Assembly (NCBI GenBank): GCA_016200325.1
Contig: JACQEZ010000004.1
Location: 47,782-111,781 of the forward strand
Length of the DNA stretch: 64,000 bases
Source: Candidatus Manganitrophaceae bacterium
GTDB lineage: Bacteria > Nitrospirota > Nitrospiria > SBBL01 > Manganitrophaceae
Direction: 5' to 3'
Shown here: positions 51,595-61,302 of the stretch, piece by piece
How the letters are laid out: every line of letters begins with the position of its first letter
Position numbering within the stretch: position 1 is the first letter of the stretch
Notes under the pieces: generated by a model
Told to the model about the DNA's origin: nothing
What the model saw: only the letters and a program-made list of their open reading frames with translations
Databases searched by the model: none
Translations under genes and position numbers: made by a program

Positions 51595-52704
51595 TTAAAA
51601 AGAGGCGGCCTCCCGAAGCCGCGGCAGGACGGTCAACACTTCTCGGGCATATTCTTCCAGCTCTGCGGCCCGTTGCACGGCGGTATGTTCGGCCAATACA
51701 CGGCTGCAGGCGCGCAGTCCGATGGCGCGCCGCTCTTCCTCCGACGTCTCACGCAGATAGGAGAGGGTCTCTTCCGGAGAGCGGGAGATCAGAATCTCCT
51801 CTCCCGGCTTGAAGAACGTCTCGAGCCCCTGCCACGCATCGCTGATAATCGGCGTGGCGCAGGCAGCCGCCTCGAAGAGGCGCACACTCGGAGAGTAGCC
51901 GGCCCGGCGCATGTCGGCGCGGGTCACATTCAGCGTAAAGCGCTGCCGGTTGTAGAAGGCGCGGTGCTGCGTCGGGGGAAGGTGCTCGATCCGCTCTATA
52001 TTATGCGGCCAGTCGATCGTCCCGGGATATTTGGAGCCGGCGACGATGAACCTCCCCTCCTCCCAACGGCGTGCCGGTTCGACCAGAAGCGCCTCGAGCG
52101 GCCCCTGTCGATCGAGACTGTAGGTCCCCATATAGCCGAGCGACCATTGCGGCTCGACCTCCTCCGGGAAATAGAGGCTGGGATCGACCGAGCAATAAAG
52201 CGGTCGGGCCTTTCGGGCGCCATACTCCCGCTCGATCCGTCCGAGGATCGGCCCCCCGGTAAAGGAAAGATAGAGGTGATAACGCGGGATCAGCGCTCTG
52301 GAAAGGTAGTCCGCCTCGTCCCGATCCAGTTTTGCGAGGGTGACCGGCGTGTCGATGTCATAGAAGGCGGTCGCGCCGCGTGCCGTGGCCGTGACCCACT
52401 CCCCGATCGCCGAACCCTCCGAGACATAAGAGCCGACGACCACCAGATCGGCCTCGCGCACCTCCTCGGCAAACCGGTCTTTCAGCTCCTCGAGGCTCTC
52501 ATAGAGCTCGAAGCGGCCCTGCCGCGGACGCTTCAAATCCCGGTTCGACGCATACCAGGGGGCGTTTCGCTCGAGAAAACAGAGGTCATGGCCCCGCGCG
52601 CTCAATCCCCGCACCAGGCTTCGGTAGGTCGTGGCATGCCCGTTTCCCCACGAAGAGGTGATCGATAAGCCCAAGATAACGATCGACAATCGTGATCCGT
52701 TCAT
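51595..52704 (-). CDS. CgeB-family glycosyltransferase (copy 2)
   Basis: The 369-residue protein starts with SIVILGLSITSSWGNGHAT, nearly the same opening as copy 1, and has the donor motif VRLFEAAACATPIISDAWQGLETFFKPGE. The two copies look like recent paralogues. ATG 52704 overlaps the TGA of copy 3 by 4 bp. Confidence 0.86.
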   Translation of the reverse strand: MNGSRLSIVILGLSITSSWGNGHATTYRSLVRGLSARGHDLCFLERNAPWYASNRDLKRPRQGRFELYESLEELKDRFAEEVREADLVVVGSYVSEGSAIGEWVTATARGATAFYDIDTPVTLAKLDRDEADYLSRALIPRYHLYLSFTGGPILGRIEREYGARKARPLYCSVDPSLYFPEEVEPQWSLGYMGTYSLDRQGPLEALLVEPARRWEEGRFIVAGSKYPGTIDWPHNIERIEHLPPTQHRAFYNRQRFTLNVTRADMRRAGYSPSVRLFEAAACATPIISDAWQGLETFFKPGEEILISRSPEETLSYLRETSEEERRAIGLRACSRVLAEHTAVQRAAELEEYAREVLTVLPRLREAASF

Positions 52705-53870
52705 AACACCTCCCCTGTTTGAAGACGCGATTCAGATCCGCTGTTTTTTCCTTCCGGGTCGGCGCGCTCCCGCCGGCGGCGCGCTCTGCCGGTTGCCTCC
52801 CTCCCGTCGAGCAATGCCTCCAGCTGCGCCGCCCGGTGGGCATACGTATGCTCCGAGAGAATTCGCCGCCGCGCCGCCTCTCCGATCGCTCGGGCCCGTT
52901 CCAATGTCAGCGCCTGGAGCTCCGCCGCCACCTCGGCGCCATCGCGTGCGACCAACACCTCCTCTCCCGGATTTAAAAAAAGCTCAATCCCCTCCCAAGC
53001 GTCGGTGATCAGACAGGCCGCCGCCCCAGCCGCCTCGAAGACGCGGGTCGCCGGCGAATAACCGTTTCGCGCCATGCTCTCGCGGGTGATGTTCAGGACC
53101 GCCAGCGGCGTGCAGTTAAAGGCATTGTGATCGCGCGTGTAGAGGTGCCCGAGGTCGTGGACGTTCTGTGGTTTCGGCTTGTCGGCCCAGCCCCCTCCCG
53201 CCAGGAGAAAGCGCGCCGAGGGGAGCGCCTCCGCCGCCTTAAAGAAGAACTGCTCCACACGCGCTTCCCGATCGGGAAGACGGTTTCCCAAAAAACCGAG
53301 CGTTCCCTCAAACCGCGGGTCGGGCGGGACCGGATGGTGTGTCTCGGGGTCGAGCGCGTTGTAGATCGGAAGACACTCCCGCGCCCCCAGCGACCGATAG
53401 GCCTGAACCACCGGCGCCCCGCCGCCGTAGGTCAGGATCAGATCATAGCGGGGGATGAGCGGCCGGAAGGGGTCGCCGGGATCGCGCAACACCCGATCGA
53501 GCGTGGCGGCGGCATCGACATCCCAAAAGATCGCCTCGGTATGGCGATCGCGCAGGTCGAGCACCGCCGCTTCCAGCCGCGCATCGAAGACCCCGACGCC
53601 GCTCGCCTTCACAATCCAATCGGCCCCCCGCGCCGACGCCAAGGCCTCCTCCACCCCGGTCTCGGAGTTGGGGTAGACGACCACGCGCGCCCAGGGGGGA
53701 TCGGCGATGTCGCGATGGGCCTGGCGGTCATAGGCATCGGGCTCGTAGAAAGTCACCCGAAACCCGCGCCCGTGGAGTGCGCGGATCACCCCGCGATAGT
53801 AAGTCGCCGCCCCGTTCCAGTAGGCCGAAACCAGGCTCGACCCGAAGAACGCAATCGTTCGTCCGCTCAT
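52701..53870 (-). CDS. CgeB-family glycosyltransferase (copy 3)
   Basis: The 389-residue protein begins IAFFGSSLVSAYWNGAATYY and has TRVFEAAGAAACLITDAWEGIELFLNPGE near the C terminus. An open frame upstream to 54026 overlaps copy 4 and is not used. ATG 53870 overlaps the stop of copy 4 by 4 bp. Confidence 0.86.
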   Translation of the reverse strand: MSGRTIAFFGSSLVSAYWNGAATYYRGVIRALHGRGFRVTFYEPDAYDRQAHRDIADPPWARVVVYPNSETGVEEALASARGADWIVKASGVGVFDARLEAAVLDLRDRHTEAIFWDVDAAATLDRVLRDPGDPFRPLIPRYDLILTYGGGAPVVQAYRSLGARECLPIYNALDPETHHPVPPDPRFEGTLGFLGNRLPDREARVEQFFFKAAEALPSARFLLAGGGWADKPKPQNVHDLGHLYTRDHNAFNCTPLAVLNITRESMARNGYSPATRVFEAAGAAACLITDAWEGIELFLNPGEEVLVARDGAEVAAELQALTLERARAIGEAARRRILSEHTYAHRAAQLEALLDGREATGRARRRRERADPEGKNSGSESRLQTGEVL

Positions 53871-55003
53871 GCCGCCACCTCCTTTTTCGCCGGCAGGCCC
53901 CTCAACCCGGCATCGATCGCAAGGAGCTCCTCCACACGGTGGCCGCAGGTATGCCGCGCCAGAATCGTCGCCCGCCCGTGCGCGGAAAGCGCGCGCGCCA
54001 ACGACGCATCGTTCAATACCGCCCACAGATGCCGCTTCATCTCCTCGCCATTTCGGGCGATGAGAAAATCCTTCCCCGGCGTAAAGAGCCCTTCCACATC
54101 ATTCCAAGGGGCCGAGACCAACGGGATGCCGCAGGCAAGCGCCTCGAACGGCCGGATCGTCGGAATGCCGGGAAGGGCGCGGACATACGGCCGACGGGGG
54201 ACATGAACGGTCACGCGGTACCGGGCGAAGACCTTCGGGACATCATAATTGGGGAGCCATCCGCCATAGTGAATGCCGGCGTCGGCCAGGGCGGCGCGCC
54301 CCGCTTCGGGATAGCGGACGCCGTAGACCCGCGCCGAGAGGCCCAGCGCCCGCACCGGCTCCAACAGAAAGGTCTCCAGCTCCGCTGTCCGCTCCCCATC
54401 CCCCCAATTGCCGATCCAGACGAGATCTCCTTCACGGTCGGCTTTGCGCGGATGGAAGCGGCGGACATCGGCCGCCTCATGCCAGGTCCACGCCCGCGCC
54501 GCCCAGCCGCGGGAGAGATAAAGATCGCGGATGACGCGACCATAGGCGAGGACCCCATCATAGTGTGTGAGGTTATATCGGGCCATCTCCTCCGGCGCGG
54601 TGACGCTTCGGTGATGCGTATCGTGAAAAAGGAGACGATACCGCCCGCCGCCCGCCCGGTGCGCTCCGACCCGTCCGACCAGCTCGGGAGGATTCCACTC
54701 GTGGACGACGACGAGATCGACCCCCTCGAGCGCTTCATCCAGAACGTCTCGCAGATCGGCGCGATCAAACATAGCCGGATCGTAAAAGGTGCTCTGAAGG
54801 CCGGGATAGACCTCCCTGAACCGGTCGATGACCCCCAGCCCCTGCTCCCTGATGAGATTGCAAAGGCTCCAGCCGTCGCGCGGCTCGAAGACACGGACCT
54901 CATGGCCGCGTCCGATCAGCTCCGCCGCCACACCCCGCAAAAAATGGGCGTTCCCATGGTTCCAATCAGAGACCAACGAGTGATAAAAAAGAGCGATGCG
55001 CAA
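53867..55003 (-). CDS. CgeB-family glycosyltransferase (copy 4)
   Basis: The 378-residue protein opens MRIALFYHSLVSDWNHGNAHF and has IRPFEALACGIPLVSAPWNDVEGLFTPGKDF. It is the most divergent of the four copies. It starts with TTG 55003 after a strong AGGAGG. It overlaps copy 3 by 4 bp and follows the GT4 gene by 39 bp. Confidence 0.86.
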   Translation of the reverse strand: MRIALFYHSLVSDWNHGNAHFLRGVAAELIGRGHEVRVFEPRDGWSLCNLIREQGLGVIDRFREVYPGLQSTFYDPAMFDRADLRDVLDEALEGVDLVVVHEWNPPELVGRVGAHRAGGGRYRLLFHDTHHRSVTAPEEMARYNLTHYDGVLAYGRVIRDLYLSRGWAARAWTWHEAADVRRFHPRKADREGDLVWIGNWGDGERTAELETFLLEPVRALGLSARVYGVRYPEAGRAALADAGIHYGGWLPNYDVPKVFARYRVTVHVPRRPYVRALPGIPTIRPFEALACGIPLVSAPWNDVEGLFTPGKDFLIARNGEEMKRHLWAVLNDASLARALSAHGRATILARHTCGHRVEELLAIDAGLRGLPAKKEVAA

Positions 55004-55042
55004 ATCAACCTCCTGACCAGCCTTTGTTTGTCTGAGCAGCCT

Positions 55043-56203
55043 TTATTTGGATGAAGCGTGCGGGGTCAATGCCGCCTTGTTCCCTTCCCGGGATGCGCCG
55101 TGGCGCGCCAGCATCTCTCCATAAAGCGCCGAGTATTCTGCCGCCATTCGCTCAGGCGTATAGCGGCGGGCGCGGCGCTGCGCGCGGCGGCCCATCGACT
55201 CGGAAAAAGGGGGATCGCCGATCAGGCGCAGCAGCGTCTCCCGCAGCGCCTCGGCATTGTCGGGCGGGACGAAGAGGGCCGCATCCCCCCAAACCTCCCG
55301 CAAGCTCGGCAGATCTCCCAAAACGAGCGCGCAACCGGAGAGCGCCGCTTCGAGCGGCAAGAGGCCAAACGGCTCGTACCGGGCTGGCAGGGCAAAGATC
55401 GATGCCTCGGAGAGCCACCTCGCCAGCGCCGGCGGATCGAGCCTTCCGAGCGGCTGAAGCGCGTCGAACCGAACTTCCCAACGATCGGGATGAAACGACT
55501 CCCCCGCCACACAGACCGGCCAAGGAAGCGTCGAAGCAATTCGATCGAGCTGACCAATATTCTTCGCTTCATCCCAGAGACGCCCCGCGGTGAGGATGAA
55601 CGGAACCTTCTTGGAAGGGGCAAAGAGGGCCGGATTACGTCCATTCGGAATCACCTTCCCGTGACGAAATGGTCCGTAATCGTGTCGCAAAGAGTCGAGC
55701 ATCGCGACCGTCGGCGCAACGACGCAATCGGCGGCTTCTATCCCCCGCCGGACCTCACGGCGATAGCGGTCCCAATCGGATGGGGCTTCCTCCCCCCGGA
55801 CCGCCCGCCACCAGGAGAGAACACAGGAGTGGCCGACGACCAACACCGGACTCCTCCACGGGAGCGCCCCATGAACATAACCGTTGAGATGAATCAGATC
55901 GGGCCGCCACTGCCGCTCCAGCTCCAGCAGCCACTCCCCGGCTTGAGCCACTTCTTGCCAAGGGGAGCGCATCCACTCGAGCTTAAAAAGGCCCGAAGTG
56001 AGCGTCAGGTTCGGAAGGCGCTCCGCCTCCCGTCGCTGGGCCGGCGAGGGAGCTTCTCCCTGGGTGGCGAGGACGACCTCGACTCCGTGCGGCGCAAGGG
56101 CGCCGACCAGCTCCAATGCATAGTTCCAGACACCGCCGACGGTGTCGGCCGTCATGAGAATTCGGCGCGGCAGCAATGTTCCGTCGGGATCATTTGCTTC
56201 CAT
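55043..56203 (-). CDS. Family 4 glycosyltransferase
   Basis: The 386-residue protein has the GT4 opening LMTADTVGGVWNYALELVGA and the donor site FGLLPLEAALSGCALVLGDLPSLREVW, with TAGRLWDEAKN between. ATG 56203 is used; the in-frame stretch up to 56488 lies inside the radical SAM gene. The two coding regions overlap by 14 bp. Confidence 0.9.
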   Translation of the reverse strand: MEANDPDGTLLPRRILMTADTVGGVWNYALELVGALAPHGVEVVLATQGEAPSPAQRREAERLPNLTLTSGLFKLEWMRSPWQEVAQAGEWLLELERQWRPDLIHLNGYVHGALPWRSPVLVVGHSCVLSWWRAVRGEEAPSDWDRYRREVRRGIEAADCVVAPTVAMLDSLRHDYGPFRHGKVIPNGRNPALFAPSKKVPFILTAGRLWDEAKNIGQLDRIASTLPWPVCVAGESFHPDRWEVRFDALQPLGRLDPPALARWLSEASIFALPARYEPFGLLPLEAALSGCALVLGDLPSLREVWGDAALFVPPDNAEALRETLLRLIGDPPFSESMGRRAQRRARRYTPERMAAEYSALYGEMLARHGASREGNKAALTPHASSK

Positions 56204-57485
56204 GCGACTCCAGCATCGGAAGGGGGATCGGACGTTCCTCTTGGATGTCGCTAAACGTCTCATACTCCCGAAGATAGTGTTCGTGCGCCCGCTCCCAGGC
56301 CGCCTCATCCGGCAGCCCCCACTTTCGGACATAGTCGGGCGAGCCGGGATAGGGGAACATCGGCACCGGCTTGTTGGCCCAGACCCCCTCCTTGCGCAAC
56401 CTTTCCCGCCAGCGTTCAATCGCCTCCGGATCGTCGAATTGGGCGTCGAGGAGGTTTGCTTGAACAAAAGGGACATGCCGCTTGGCAATAATGAGCCGAT
56501 CGACCATCTCGTCGGTGGAGAGTCGGCTTGGCTTGTCGAGCCACTTTCTTCCCTCCACCGTGATGCTCTCCACCCCCGCTTCGATCGACACGCAGCCGGC
56601 GCGCCCCAGCAGCGCCAACATCGGCGGCGTCCAGAGATCGATCCGCGTCTGCACCCCGAAGCGGATCCCCCGCTCGGCGATCGCCTCCAGAAGCGGCTGA
56701 TTCGGGAGGAAGATCTCGTCGATGAAGTAGAGGTAGGTCGCCCCGGCCTCTATCAACCCGTCGAGTTCCTCGACGATGGCCGCGAGGGGGCGCTTCCGAT
56801 AGTCATCCCGGAAATTGTCCTTTGCGCAGAAAGTACAATGATACGGACAGCCGCGCGAGGTCTCCATCTCCGCGCCGGCTCCGTCGGGTGGGGCATCGAA
56901 TCGGTGATGATGGTGCGGATGGCGCGCCAGCAGCGCGCGCGGCCAGCGAAGCGGCGGAAGGGCGGCCAGATCGCCGGCATGCGGCCCGCCCTGGACCCGG
57001 ATCTCGTCCCCCTCGCGATAGCAGATCGAGGGGATGCCGCGCCACTCGCCGGCCGTTTTTTGAACGAGAAGCGGCAAGATCTCTTCCGGCTCGCCGAGGA
57101 CCACGACATCGACCTCGAGCTTCTTGAGCGTGATTGTGGGGGTGGTAGAGCCATGCGGGCCGACGGCGATCAATGTTCCGCCGACCTCCCGGAGATCGCG
57201 CGCGGCCTCGATCGGAATCCGCAGCTCCGGCGGCGCGCAGCGCCAGAAGAGGTAGCTGGGGGCGCTGGTGATCACGGTAAAATCGGGCGCAAACGAGGCG
57301 ACGCGGGATTGAACCTCCTCCTGGGACAACCGCTCCAGGTGACCGTCGACGATCAAGACCTCCGCCCCGATCCGCTCGAGGAGGACCTTCGCATAGCCGT
57401 ACTCCAGCGGGAGGTGCGGCTCCCGACAGCCGAAGTAGATGCTTCCCTCGAAGCGCCAATGGGGATTGACCAGGGCGACCTTCAT
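56190..57485 (-). CDS. B12-binding radical SAM protein (TIGR04295-like)
   Basis: The 431-residue protein has an N-terminal cobalamin-binding domain (EYGYAKVLLERIGAEVLIVD) and a radical SAM domain with the CxxxCxxC cluster motif RGCPYHCTFC near residue 215. Members of this shape catalyse radical chemistry, often methylation of unactivated carbon, using methylcobalamin. From memory it matches the family called 'rhizo-twelve', found with the methyltransferase at 45627. It overlaps its neighbours by 14 and 4 bp. Confidence 0.88.
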   Translation of the reverse strand: MKVALVNPHWRFEGSIYFGCREPHLPLEYGYAKVLLERIGAEVLIVDGHLERLSQEEVQSRVASFAPDFTVITSAPSYLFWRCAPPELRIPIEAARDLREVGGTLIAVGPHGSTTPTITLKKLEVDVVVLGEPEEILPLLVQKTAGEWRGIPSICYREGDEIRVQGGPHAGDLAALPPLRWPRALLARHPHHHHRFDAPPDGAGAEMETSRGCPYHCTFCAKDNFRDDYRKRPLAAIVEELDGLIEAGATYLYFIDEIFLPNQPLLEAIAERGIRFGVQTRIDLWTPPMLALLGRAGCVSIEAGVESITVEGRKWLDKPSRLSTDEMVDRLIIAKRHVPFVQANLLDAQFDDPEAIERWRERLRKEGVWANKPVPMFPYPGSPDYVRKWGLPDEAAWERAHEHYLREYETFSDIQEERPIPLPMLESHGSK

Positions 57486-58597
57486 GCCGCCCCTCGCTCG
57501 GCGGTGCGGGAGAGCCGAATTTTAGAAACGCTCCGTGGCCGCTTCAATGCCGAGCGCTCGGAGCGGAAGGCGAGGAGCCATTCATGGAGCGCCTCGATCC
57601 CCTTTTCCACATCGGTACGGGGGACCCATCCGGTGGCGGCCTGGAACTTCCTCGTATCCGAGACGTAGTAACGCTGATCGGCCCGTCTCCATGCATCTAA
57701 TTGTACGGACGGCTTCTTCCCTCGCAGCGCCCCGATCTGCTCGACCAATTCCAGCAGGCTGATCGCATTGGCGGGCCCCCCTCCGATGTTGAATGCTTCC
57801 CCGGAGAGGAAATCGATCCGCTCCTCCACCGCCAGGAAGGCATCGACCAGGTCTTCGATGAAGAGAAGATCACGCACCTGCTTCCCGTCGCCATAGAGGG
57901 TAATCGTCTCGTTTTCAATTGCGCGGATGAGGAAATGTGCGACCCATCCCTGATCTTCCGTTCCGAATTGGTGCGGACCGTAAATACAGCTCATTCGAAA
58001 CACGACCGCCGGCAGGCCATAGGTCCGTGCATAGTCGAGAACATATTGGTCGGCCGCCCCTTTCGAGCAACCATAGGGGCTATGGAAATGAAGCGGCCGA
58101 TCTTCTCCGACGCCGTGCGCACGGATCGTCGACTCTTGCGGCGCGTACCGCTTCGCCGCGTTGCGGAGCGGGAGATCCTCCAGCGCACCATAGACTTTGT
58201 TGGTGGAGGTAAATAGAAGCGACGGCGGCTCGGGCTGAGCCCGAATCGCTTCGAGCAGGTTCAGCGTCCCGCGTGCATTGACTTCAAAGTCATGGATCGG
58301 CTCAGTGAGGCTGGTGGTGACGGCCACCTGCGCTGCAAAATGAAAAACCGCGCCGGCCCGCGCCACGCTCCGCCGCAAGGCGATGAGATTTCGGATATCC
58401 TCGATCTCAACCTCCAGGCCGGCATGATGTTGCTTCCGGAGCCATTGAAGGTTCTCTTCAACCCCGGCGCGAGAAAGGTTGTCAAAAACAATCACCGACC
58501 GGCCTTGCTCTAAGAGACGATGGGCCAGATTGGTCCCGATAAACCCGGCCCCACCCGTGATCAACACGGGCCGATCTTTTCCTGCTCCGTTGATCAT
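57482..58597 (-). CDS. NAD-dependent sugar-nucleotide epimerase (CDP-paratose 2-epimerase-like)
   Basis: The 371-residue extended SDR has VLITGGAGFIGTNLAHRL, FDNLSRAGVEENLQWLR, TSTNKVYG and the catalytic YGCSKGAAD. The DNLSR and TNKVYG combination resembles CDP-tyvelose/paratose 2-epimerases, but the substrate is not certain. It overlaps both neighbouring genes by 4 bp. Confidence 0.88.
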   Translation of the reverse strand: MINGAGKDRPVLITGGAGFIGTNLAHRLLEQGRSVIVFDNLSRAGVEENLQWLRKQHHAGLEVEIEDIRNLIALRRSVARAGAVFHFAAQVAVTTSLTEPIHDFEVNARGTLNLLEAIRAQPEPPSLLFTSTNKVYGALEDLPLRNAAKRYAPQESTIRAHGVGEDRPLHFHSPYGCSKGAADQYVLDYARTYGLPAVVFRMSCIYGPHQFGTEDQGWVAHFLIRAIENETITLYGDGKQVRDLLFIEDLVDAFLAVEERIDFLSGEAFNIGGGPANAISLLELVEQIGALRGKKPSVQLDAWRRADQRYYVSDTRKFQAATGWVPRTDVEKGIEALHEWLLAFRSERSALKRPRSVSKIRLSRTAERGAA

Positions 58598-59712
58598 AGC
58601 GTCAACCCCCGGGCGGCGAGCTCTGCACGCGCGTCGGAGACCCGATCGATCGCCACCTGCCCCTTAAGCCACGCGGCGAGTTCAGCCAAGCCCTCTTCCA
58701 GCGGAATACGCGGTTCGAATCCCAGCACCTTGCGGGCGCGGGTAATGTCGGCAAAACAGTGCCGAATGTCGCCGGCACGATACTCGCCGGTGATCTCCTC
58801 TTGAAGCTCCTCTCGTCCGAGCGCCGCCGCCATCTGCCGGGCAACGCCCTGAATCGGATAGGAGCGCCCACTTCCGATATTAAAGGCCTCTCCCGCCGCC
58901 TCGGGAACTTCCAGCGCCAGCCGACAGGCCAGCGCCACATCTTGGACGCTCACAAAATCGCGCCGCTGGGCCCCGTCTTCAAAGATCATCGGCCGATTGC
59001 CGTTCAGCAGCCGGGCCGCGAAAATCGCCAATACTCCTGTATAAGGGTTGGAGAGGGCCTGGCGGGTTCCGAACACATTGAAGAAGCGCAACGCCACCGT
59101 CGGGATGCCATAGGCCCGCCCGATCATCAAACAGAGCCGCTCCTGATCGTATTTTGAGAGGGCATAAACCGAGGAGAGGCAAGGGAGCTTCGACTCGGGG
59201 GTCGGCATCGGCTCGAGCGGCTCGCCATTCGGTCCGGTCGGCTCCCATTGGCCCGCCTTCAGCTGTGCGACGCTCCGCTCGGCAGCGGTCACCCGGCTCC
59301 CATCGGCGGCGCGATACAACCCCTCCCCGTAAAGGCTCATGCTCGACGCCACGATCAGCCGCTCGACCGGCCGCGCGATCAGGGCTTCGAGCAGAACGGC
59401 GGTTCCGAGGTTGTTGATCTCTGTGTAACGGGCCACTTCATACATGCTCTGGCCGACGCCGACCGCGGCGGCAAAATGATAGACGGCATCGACCCCTTCG
59501 AGCACCCGGCGAACCGCCGCCGGATCGCGGACATCACCGATCACCAATTCTACTTCGGGATGAAGATAAGAAGGCCGCGCCGCCTCGGCCCCGTGGACCT
59601 GTGCCTCCAGACTGTCGAGGGCGCGGACGCGATACCCCTGCGAGAGAAGTTCATCGGCCAGATGTGACCCGATGAAACCGGCGCCGCCTGTGATCAGGAT
59701 CTGCTTCTTCAT
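58594..59712 (-). CDS. NAD-dependent epimerase/dehydratase
   Basis: The 372-residue extended SDR has LITGGAGFIGSHLADELL and the catalytic YALSKYDQERL, with FDVR/GDVRDPAAV-type strands. It is probably a nucleotide-sugar 4-epimerase or dehydratase. It is the first gene of the 16-gene glycan operon: ATG 59712 has AAGGAG upstream, and a 636-bp non-coding region precedes it. Confidence 0.88.
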   Translation of the reverse strand: MKKQILITGGAGFIGSHLADELLSQGYRVRALDSLEAQVHGAEAARPSYLHPEVELVIGDVRDPAAVRRVLEGVDAVYHFAAAVGVGQSMYEVARYTEINNLGTAVLLEALIARPVERLIVASSMSLYGEGLYRAADGSRVTAAERSVAQLKAGQWEPTGPNGEPLEPMPTPESKLPCLSSVYALSKYDQERLCLMIGRAYGIPTVALRFFNVFGTRQALSNPYTGVLAIFAARLLNGNRPMIFEDGAQRRDFVSVQDVALACRLALEVPEAAGEAFNIGSGRSYPIQGVARQMAAALGREELQEEITGEYRAGDIRHCFADITRARKVLGFEPRIPLEEGLAELAAWLKGQVAIDRVSDARAELAARGLTL

Positions 59713-60348
59713 GTACGACTCCTTACGTTAGAAAGTCATTTTGAAAGTTGCATCGAAGAAGGAGCAAGAGACATGCCTCAAATTCAGCCAAAGGCTTCCA
59801 GCTTCCTCTGCGTGAAGACTTCTCCACAGAGAATTTCACAAGATATTCACAAGAGTTACAAAAGGGATCTCTCCCTTTTCGGACACCCATTATAAGGAAT
59901 ATGCCCGTAATTTAAGTTAAAATGGAACGCTGATTTTTCTGATGGAAGGCATTTTTTAGATATCCACTTCTTCCACAATGTGGTCCAGCCCGGCCCTCTT
60001 TTGCATTCTCGTTAAAATGCGAATGTAATCGGCATGACAAAAAGATTCGAAATCATTTGCAGAGAGTTCGACATCATTTTTACGCGACTGAAACCTTTTT
60101 CAACATTTGTAAGTTCGCTTACTTGACGCGCTCTTTTTAAACACGCTACCCTTTTTTATTAAGCTTTGAAGCTGCGATACCCATCGGATCAAATATCATA
60201 GGAGTATTTATAAGACGAAGGCCTTTCAGATCGCTTGGCCGGTTCGGATCGGCCGGTGAGGGTATAAGATACGACGTCGGCACGATTGCATGGCTGAATC
60301 AAAATTTAAGACTCCAGGCCGGCGCAACCAGAGGAGGCGCGATGCGCA
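59713..60348. other. 636-bp intergenic control region of the glycan locus
   Basis: No credible gene is present. On the plus strand TTGACG-N18-TACCCT (60123-60152) is a weak promoter for the glycosidase-like gene. On the other side are tandem TTCACAAGA repeats (59835-59854). Promoters for the operon and the glycosidase-like gene must both lie here or nearby. Confidence 0.5.
59835..59854 (-). repeat. Tandem 9-bp direct repeats upstream of the glycan operon
   Basis: TTCACAAGA occurs twice, 11 bp apart, so the copies face the same side of the helix. It lies about 130 bp before ATG 59712 and could bind a regulator dimer. Confidence 0.4.
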
Positions 60349-61290
60349 ATGATTGAGGCGATCAAGTTTTGGAACGAACCAAACAATCTCTCCCACTGGG
60401 ACTTCAAGATCGATCCGGAATGGAGAGACTACACCGAGATGACGCGGCTCGCCGCCGAGCGGGTACGGACGCTCGCTCCGACGCTCCGCCGGGTGCTCGG
60501 CGGGATCTCTCCGATCGATCCGAATTTCATCTCTTTACTTCGCGGATACGGTCTATTGAAATGCGTCGACGTGGTGGCGGTGCATGGCTTTCCACTCGAC
60601 TGGAACCACTGGCAGCTCAAAGAGTGGCCGAAGAAGATCGAGGAGATTGAACAGGCGGCCGGACAGCCTGTATGGGTCACAGAAGTCGGGGTGTCGACCT
60701 TCGGCGCGGAGGAGGTCCAGATTTTTGGCCTGCAACGGACGACGGAGCTGTTACTCGGGCGGGTGGAGCGGATTTTTTGGTACAGCCTGCTGGACCTGCC
60801 GGCCGACTGGGAGGCGACGACCCGACACAAGGAGAGCGAGGGAAGCTCTTATTATCGTCATTTCTACATGGGGCTGGTCCGCGATGACGGAACACCAAAG
60901 CCGGCGCTCGACTGCTTCAATCCGCAGCTCGGCGTCTGCCAGTGGTTTCATTTTCAAGACCACCGGCTCGACGCCGCCGTCGGCTGGCTCCGTCGAATAG
61001 GAGTGAAGAAATTAAGGACGGGACTCAGCTGGGCCGATTGGCATCGGCCGGGCGCCATTGAATGGTTCGACCGTCAGATGGATGCGCTCGCCGAATTCGA
61101 TACGACGATCACCCTCTGCTTTACCCCGCCGTCCCGCGGGCGGCAGCCGCACCACACCTCGCCGCCGCAGGTCCTAGAGGAGTTCGCCCTCTTCACCGAG
61201 TGGGTCGTTCGGCGCTATGCACTGAACCAGAAAACCGAGACCGAGACACCCCAGCGGATCTGGACCCCTGCCACAGAAGACGTTCGCTGA
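60349..61290 (+). CDS. Glycoside hydrolase-like protein with permuted TIM-barrel order
   Basis: The 313-residue protein starts almost at the acid/base motif (WNEPNN, E10) and has the nucleophile motif WVTEVG (E112), as in clan GH-A enzymes. In those, three to four strands precede the NEP motif. Here a segment resembling that first part (GVKKLRTGLSWADWHRPGA, TTITLCFTPPSRG) is at the C terminus, residues about 218-290. The order is therefore what circular permutation would give. SD GAGGAGG lies 11 nt before ATG 60349. No signal peptide is seen. Confidence 0.75.
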   Translation: MIEAIKFWNEPNNLSHWDFKIDPEWRDYTEMTRLAAERVRTLAPTLRRVLGGISPIDPNFISLLRGYGLLKCVDVVAVHGFPLDWNHWQLKEWPKKIEEIEQAAGQPVWVTEVGVSTFGAEEVQIFGLQRTTELLLGRVERIFWYSLLDLPADWEATTRHKESEGSSYYRHFYMGLVRDDGTPKPALDCFNPQLGVCQWFHFQDHRLDAAVGWLRRIGVKKLRTGLSWADWHRPGAIEWFDRQMDALAEFDTTITLCFTPPSRGRQPHHTSPPQVLEEFALFTEWVVRRYALNQKTETETPQRIWTPATEDVR

Positions 61291-61302
61291 AGGTGGATGA
61301 GG

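Noticed and set aside
53777..55054. 425-codon plus-strand frame over CgeB copies 3 and 4
   Set aside because: Antisense shadow; Pro/Arg-rich composition and no recognisable motif.
56142..57668. 508-codon plus-strand frame over the radical SAM gene
   Set aside because: Antisense shadow of a protein with a clear radical SAM motif on the minus strand.
60271..60290. Sigma-54 promoter-like GGCACG...TTGCA before the glycosidase-like gene
   Set aside because: The two elements are only one base apart, against the four-base gap needed between the -24 and -12 boxes.
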